NCBI GenBank assembly: GCA_027924645.1 | Contig: BSBN01000213.1 | Location: 33,854,501 to 33,918,500, forward strand | DNA length: 64,000 bases | Reading direction: 5' to 3' | DNA from: Cunninghamia lanceolata | Taxonomy: Eukaryota > Streptophyta > Pinopsida > Cupressales > Cupressaceae | In this document: in pieces, positions 58,191 to 64,000 of the stretch | How the letters are laid out: every line of letters starts with the position of its first letter | Position numbering within the stretch: the first letter of the stretch is position 1 | Made by a program: the position numbers and the translations under genes | Notes under the pieces: model-generated | Databases searched by the model: none | What the model saw: the letters and a program-made list of their open reading frames with translations, nothing else | Told to the model about the DNA's origin: nothing

Positions 58191-60004
58191 CTACAATGCT
58201 TCATAAAAAATATAGATAATTTCACTCACCATCTGAACCTGATCATGCAAACCTCTGTCATGGGGTAAAAAGATGATCTAATTTTGCTGCTCTAAGGCTA
58301 AAAATTGTTTAGTTGGTACAACAACAATCTGTACCTGCTTCCTTAGCTCTCTGACAACCATGTCTCTAATTGGGCATCCTCTTGTAATGATGCATCCTTG
58401 ACTAATGCTCCTGGTATCCTGATTTTGATCTACTATCTTATGATCATATGCAATTTCAATCTGGCTTGAAAGATTTAGCTCATATGAATAAAGAGGATGA
58501 ATACCTGCCTCTTAGATTTGACCTTGTTGCATCTTTTCATGACCAATGTTGGAACAAAAATATTCTATAATATTAGAAAATAGACCTTCATCTAACTGAT
58601 ATTGCTGCATTGAAACTATATGAGGTTCTTCAATCTGCTGTTTAGAAGTCTCATCCTGCATGATGTACTACCATATTAATTCCTCCTCCATGGTTAATAA
58701 ATCACCCTCTTCTGTTAGAATAGCTAATAACTCCTCAAAATTATCAGGTTCTTGAAAGCTACTGGGAATAGGTGATAGAATATCTAATTCTAGCTTCAAA
58801 CTCTTAGTGTTCTCATGACTGTCTTCATTTTGCTCTTGGTAAATCAGCAGATTGACACAATTACTTGCATCTTCTGGCTATCCAATTGCTTCTGTCTATG
58901 TTATGAGCTCTTCGTTGAGCTCAATAAAAGAAGGCAACTAATTAAATAAAAAGACTAAGTTCTCTGCTTTATCTAGTTTATTCTCACTTGGAACTTGGAC
59001 AACTTGTCTCTGCAATTGAAGGTTCTGTCCTTCCACTATCTATATCTTGCCTTCATCTATCTTGTAAAGATCATTAGAAAAGTTTTCAAACGAATCAAAA
59101 TGTAAAGGATTTGGTGTCAAACTTGAACTATCATCCTTTTCATATGCTTTAAGCTTATTTTCAGTTGGAGGTACATTAAAAATAGCAGAAGCATCTTGTA
59201 CCACTACTGATTTTTCCTGGTTAAAACCTAGAATTTTGATTGGTTCAAGTTTTATCACTACATCTTCTCTTTCCTAATTTTGGATTGGTATGGATGAGGT
59301 AGCTTTGATAAAACTTGGTATTCTATAATCAGGGTACTTGGTACAGGAAGGTTGCCATACTTGTTCAAAAGCCTGATGATTTATTTCAAGTACTTGATAT
59401 GATAGAAACTGAGGACTAATAGACTGATCTTGAGTGTAAATAGGTTCCTGATTACAATCAGAATTCCTGAAACTTGAAACTTGATATCTACTAACCTCAT
59501 TTTGAGAAGGGTGATCCGGAATGAATGCAGCTATTTGGATGTTCTGCTTTTGTATCTGTGCAAGAAAATACTTCATCTATGTCTCTTTTGTTGCAATCTG
59601 TCTTGCAAGATCTTCTTGGAATTGTATCCTTTGTGCCTCTAATTCCTATTCATGAAGATATGCCTGATAATCCATTTCTTCTTGTTGCTGCTCATATTCT
59701 TGCTGCCTTTTGAACTCCTCTATCTGCTTTGTGATTTCTAACAAAGTGTTTTTCATATCATTCATGATGTTCCTTATATCTTTAACCCCTTGGGACTGAT
59801 TTTGAACATGTAAATACTGATATGAAGGATGAGCAGGGGTGGGTGGGAGGTAAACATGTTGTGCATGCTGATTTCTTGTAAATGAAAGGAATTAGGAATG
59901 AAATCAGTAATATGGCTGATCCGATATGGCTGATAAGATGAAGGCTTAGCAGTATCTTCATGATATGATGGATGATATGGCATATTTCCTTGAAGGAAAG
60001 ACAT
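58191..60004 (-). pseudogene. Unrecognised ORF of element D (about 600 codons, coiled coil near the N-terminus)
   Basis: Minus-strand frame starting at ATG 60004 (MSFLQGNMPYHPSYHED), shifting once near 59890, then followed in one frame to TAG 58191. A Pro/Tyr/Gln-rich N-terminus leads to a likely coiled coil (MNDMKNTLLEITKQIEEF, QEYEQQQEEMDYQ), then an acidic, Ser/Asn-rich body (DDSSSLTPNPLHFDSFENF, EDASNCVNLL). Ten stops interrupt it, nine of them TAG mostly where Gln fits. ATG-GTGAGT near 58230 could be a splice donor. No zinc knuckle, protease or RT motif is visible. It could be a diverged gag or an accessory protein. Confidence 0.6.
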
Positions 60005-60156
60005 GTTTATTCATTCAAAAGGTCTGGTGTATCAAACTAGAAAGATAGAGTCACCAGGTATTTGTAAATAAACCTCTAAAAAGGTTGTATAAACTGCTGA
60101 TCATACCAAAAACAACAGCAATAAAAAAATTCTTTTGAACTGAAAATTAGTTCAAA

Positions 60157-60174
60157 GTCCCACCGGTTGTGCCA
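60157..60174 (-). other. Primer-binding site of element D
   Basis: On the minus strand TGGCACAACCGGTGGGAC starts a few bases after the LTR end. It begins TGG as a tRNA 3'-end complement should and recalls the TGGCGCC-type sites of Athila-like elements. The tRNA is not identified. It places the 5' LTR on the right. Confidence 0.6.
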
Positions 60175-60179
60175 AAAAC

Positions 60180-63100
60180 TGTTATCACTGGGAATTGTAC
60201 CCGTATGCAAGGCTGGTGAAGCACTGCAATTCCATGTAACATGGGACTAATTTCAGGTTGTGGGTACCCTATAATGAAATTGGACCTCTAGATTATGGGC
60301 TAGTTCCCTTTGAATGTTCTATTGAAATGTATGTTTTTACTATTTTGGAAAAGGGAAGAAAGAAACTAAATGAATGCTAAAGGTAAAAATGGTGATTCAC
60401 CTGATTTGGATAAAAATAATGCAATCTGATCCACAATGTTTACCTAGAAATCTAACTTTTACACAATCCAGACTTGGCATAAATATCACATAAGTGTTTC
60501 CAAGGAAGGTTTGAAATTAGGTTTTTATGAAGGAAATGGTTTTTTCAAAACACAAAAGACTATTTCTTGTTAACACAACCTAAGACCTGTGATGAATATA
60601 TGCTTTAATGCTGTAAACAAGGAAGTGAGACAATAATTTTAAAGTTTAATGATAAACACAACAAAATTTCATCAAAATCACTTCACTAATAGCACTAAAA
60701 GGAAAGGTAATTAAACTGATCTCAAAGAAAACAAAGGAAAGTTCTGCAAAGAAGACAAAAGTATAACTTGTAACCTACCGATCTCTCATTAAAACTATAA
60801 AAATATGAGCTACAAGAATTCTCCAATCTGTCTGAATCATAATGAGAATCAAGAACTAGCAAAAACAAATTTTTGCTTTACAATATATAGGTCTACTCTC
60901 TCCAAGAGGCATGTAAAAATATGGACTTGTAGATAACTACCTCTAAAAATAATCATTCCCGAGCAACCACCAAAATCCTCAAAATTAGGGCCTAAAACTG
61001 CCACAAATTGAGCAAAAATAGCTTCAATTTGGGCCTCTCCATATGCTTTGACCAAGAACCCTAAAAATACTCCTAAAAATCATGCAAAACCTCCTAGGTG
61101 GCCTAGTTAACTCAACTAATCAATTTGCATGATTTTGCATGAGCAAAATTGATTCTGAGTAAATAATAAAGTAATAGAATAATCACCTTATTATTGGTTA
61201 CAATTTGTTCTAATTTCAATTTTACAACTTGTGGAAAATAATAAAATAATTTGGAAAATATTACTTTATTATTTATTTACAATTAATTACTTTGTAAAAT
61301 CATGCATGATTAGAAGAAAAAATATCACTCCTTATCACTTGAATTACACTTGCCTATTTTGCATGATATGAGCACAAATAGGACTTAGAAGAAAAAGAAA
61401 ACCCTTATACCTTCATGCATCATGACACCCCATGCACAAAAACAATATGTATAAACATCCTTATGACTCCCTCTGATGCCTTAGTGCATATATATCATTA
61501 CATTTTAAGCTACCTTATATCTCCACATGCAACTTAAAGTCAAGAAACAAAAAATCAATCACTCCATGACTCCATCACTACACCATCATACTTGCACCAT
61601 TATACTGCCACCATGCATAATTGTTTACCATGGGAATTTTTAATAGTTTATAAGGCATGAAGCCTTTCTTCCTCATTATACGACCCCTCTTGACTTAATA
61701 AAAATCAAGTCTTAAGCATTGTTGTCGGCCACTCCATGCTATGATGGTTAGGATCTTTCAAGAACAAAGTCTTGACCACGGGCACTTCTTGGATAAGGTA
61801 ATTATTTGTTTTTTGTGAAGTTAAAAATCACACTTGAGAAAGAAGAACCTTCGAACAAAAGAAAGAGACAACCCTAAAAGTTGCTCATTCTTCATTTGGC
61901 AAACTCTTCACTTGCTCTGCAACTTGTCTCCATCGGCTTAGGGTTTGAATGCCTCCATCATGACTCTGGTTTTTACTCCCTTTAATGGCTTCTATCTATC
62001 ATGGCCACTCTCTTGTGGTATTCACTTTTCTTTCTTTTACTTGTAAAAAACAAGGGTTTGATATTTCTTTGAAAAGACCTTTGTTTTAATTTGCAGATGG
62101 GTAAACCTGTTATCATGAGAAATCTTGTCCTTCTGGCATGGCTATGACTGTATTTCTTCTCTATTTGAAACCTCTTGACTATGGGTTTCCTTTAGGCAAA
62201 AGAATTAAGGGTTGAAGTATTAATAATTGGAATTTCTCATTGCTTCACACAGCACCTTCTCTTCCTACTCCTTATGACTATCATAGATGATGATACACTT
62301 TACCTTTATTTGCCCTCCACTGTAGCTACTGGGTATAATAACAAGTCTTTTGATTTTCAAAAAGAATGACTATTATTCATATGACAACATCTCCATCCTA
62401 TAGTTGTACTTTGATATTTCTAGAAAATAAAGGCTCTCCTATAGCATAAATGGCTTCTTTAGCTTATTTGCGTGTGGCATATCTCCTTAGCTTGCTAACT
62501 ATAATATGATGGACTGTTTCTCTATGGTATCATCTTTTGACTGTGTAACTATCTTTGTTGCATCTAGATTATACTACAACATAGATGTCATGTTATCTTT
62601 TCCTTGGCTGTCTGTGTGTTCTCAAGGTACACCTATAGTAGAGGTAGCATGTTCTTATCTCTACTACTTATTTCATCACTTGGATGTCTATTGCATCATA
62701 TGTATCGTGCATTTTTCTCCTTGGCCTCTAGCATGTAAATGCTACCCTTATCTCATATATTCCTATAAGGTTTTCCTTTATGACGGTCACGTTGGCATAA
62801 TGTATATATGATTGTCTTGCCTTGGAGGTTGTCTCATCTATTGTTCCATTTGGCATTTTGCTTGACTGTCTCTATGACATATTTGCAACTATTATAGAGT
62901 GCTATTTCATCTTACTCTTTTGTCATAATGAGATGACCCTTCACATGATTTATTTTGCAACTTGTTCAAATGATACATAAGTTCTCGTATCTTTCTTTAT
63001 TTTGTCTCTCTTCTCTTTATCAAGCACAATAATCTAAAAACTTGTATCATCCTTGTACTACGAATGCACTTTAGCTGTGATGAAATAAGTACATGCATTC

Positions 63101-64000
63101 ATAATGATATTGTACCTTAGATGGCTCCTAAAGCCTGGATGACTGTAATTTGATTTCTACATTTTGTTCTTGTCAATCTTGACTCAGTCATGTTAATCTA
63201 TTTTGCTCCAATCAACTGATGCCATGATGACATATCTTTTCTATAAGTTGATTAGATGATGCATGATATAGCTTGAAATGATGCATCCTATCTTTTCTGA
63301 TACTCTTTTCGAAAATGAAAAGAAACATACTAGGCTCAAACCCTTATGGGAGCCACATTTAATCCACATGTTTATTTGTCTTCAAATCAGCAACAAAACT
63401 TTTCCTATACCTGCACAGTGAACAAACAAGTTAGCATAAAAAAGTACCTGATAGTATTGATTGATCTTCTTCATGATTTGCTTTTGATTTGTGTCATATA
63501 TATGATCTAATCTCTTATATGAATGCATGATATGATAAGTAGATGTCTTTGTTTGATAAAAGTATGTGATAACTGTAAACATCCAGAGCACTAACAGGGT
63601 TGTCCCCAAAATTTTGCAGGTTCAATTGATGATGGACCTTGGAGTGAAGACTAAAAGCTGAAGACTTGAAGGGAGGCATCAACAAACAATCTTCATCATC
63701 AGGCAATGATGGATGTTTAGATTTATCAGATGTTCATTTATTTTCCTTTTATCAAATAGATACATAGCTTGCATGTCTGCAATTGCTCAGTCTAGTTACT
63801 CCCACGGCTTGTGTGGGACACATTTGAACACTTCCTTTAAACATGATTAGTTAATTTCTCTTATACATATGATGTATATGTATTTCCTTTTTCAATTAAT
63901 GCATGAGATAAAGTAACAGATACTTCAATGTATGTTCAAAACATGACATGAAATAACAGTTTAATACAAATATCTTTCTTTCTTTTATTCAAAATTGATT
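60180..64000 (-). repeat. Right (5') LTR of element D, incomplete
   Basis: At least 3,821 bp, continuing past the window. It has a single copy of the 493-bp unit and the empty site for element E at 61038-61042. A stretch of about 70 bp near 63163-63231 is absent from the left copy. No gene was seen. Short frames on both strands occur in both LTRs but show no family similarity. Confidence 0.85.

Larger units (their letters stand above)
49809..64000 (-). mobile_element. Element D: minus-strand LTR element with ~4-kb LTRs and no pol seen
   Basis: The left boundary TGTTATCACTAGG follows GTGAC (49804-49808), the probable target duplication, inside copia B RNase H. The right LTR begins TGTTATCACTGGG at 60180 and runs past the window end. 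Between them lie only about 2.4 kb with one minus-strand ORF of unknown type and a primer-binding site next to the right LTR, so transcription is leftward. No RT, integrase or protease text was found, so it looks like a large non-autonomous (LARD-like) element. The left LTR is interrupted by element E. Confidence 0.8.

Noticed and set aside
60151..60174. tRNA gene ending in GCCA next to element D LTR
   Set aside because: There is no upstream acceptor, D or anticodon arm. It is the complement of a primer-binding site.
1..64000. Integrated plant pararetrovirus (caulimovirid) sequence
   Set aside because: All RT regions sit with integrase or with Copia/Gypsy-specific domains. I saw no movement-protein or coat-protein text.
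1..64000. Intact host gene
   Set aside because: Every long frame is explained by a retrotransposon domain or an LTR. The only host-like piece is the cullin fragment within the Tekay-type LTRs.

Overview
The window is a stretch of plant nuclear DNA made almost entirely of nested LTR retrotransposons. I found no intact host gene, rRNA, tRNA gene or CRISPR array. AT richness, very long LTRs, deep nesting and heavily mutated coding regions suggest a large, repeat-rich plant genome. A gymnosperm such as a conifer is plausible, but the sequence does not prove it. The only host-derived coding sequence I recognise is a plant CULLIN-1-like fragment carried inside the LTRs of one element.

Layout. 1-6880: the 3' part of a Tat-like Ty3/Gypsy element on the + strand. 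Its order is protease, archaeal-type RNase H, RT, RNase H, integrase, and it is interrupted by a solo LTR (3467-5163, target duplication GAAAA). It is followed by a repeat-rich 3' region and a probable LTR (about 6881-8130). 8541-9118 plus 15665-16298: a gag with a Tat-type CCHC-like knuckle, split by a complete minus-strand chromovirus (9124-15659, target duplication GCCTT). 16299-25170: a truncated Copia-type LTR interrupted by a complete Copia element (copia A, 17523-25034). 25171-29139: a minus-strand Copia pol fragment, an unknown pseudogene and unassigned DNA. 29156-49808: another truncated LTR joined to a second Copia copy (copia B). Copia B is split by a 14-kb Tekay/Del-type chromovirus (33883-47843) whose LTRs are 4.3-4.7 kb long. 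49809 to the end: a minus-strand element (D) with LTRs of about 4 kb and one unknown ORF, with no pol seen. Its left LTR holds a 493-bp tandem duplication and a short non-autonomous element (E, 51162-54642).

Relative ages from nesting: Tat gag is older than both the chromovirus and the Copia-type LTR. That LTR is older than copia A. Copia B is older than the Tekay-type element and element D, and D is older than E. Every pol in the window carries stops, frameshifts or lost catalytic residues, so none looks autonomous. Most premature stops read as glutamine-to-TAG changes, as expected from decay of methylated cytosines.

Most notable points: the cullin fragment with a triplicated 19-codon unit inside a retrotransposon LTR; element D, whose only ORF is unrecognised; the small element E, whose termini match those of the chromovirus; a 178-bp insertion shared by the RT of both Copia copies; and a nested-LTR junction that occurs twice.
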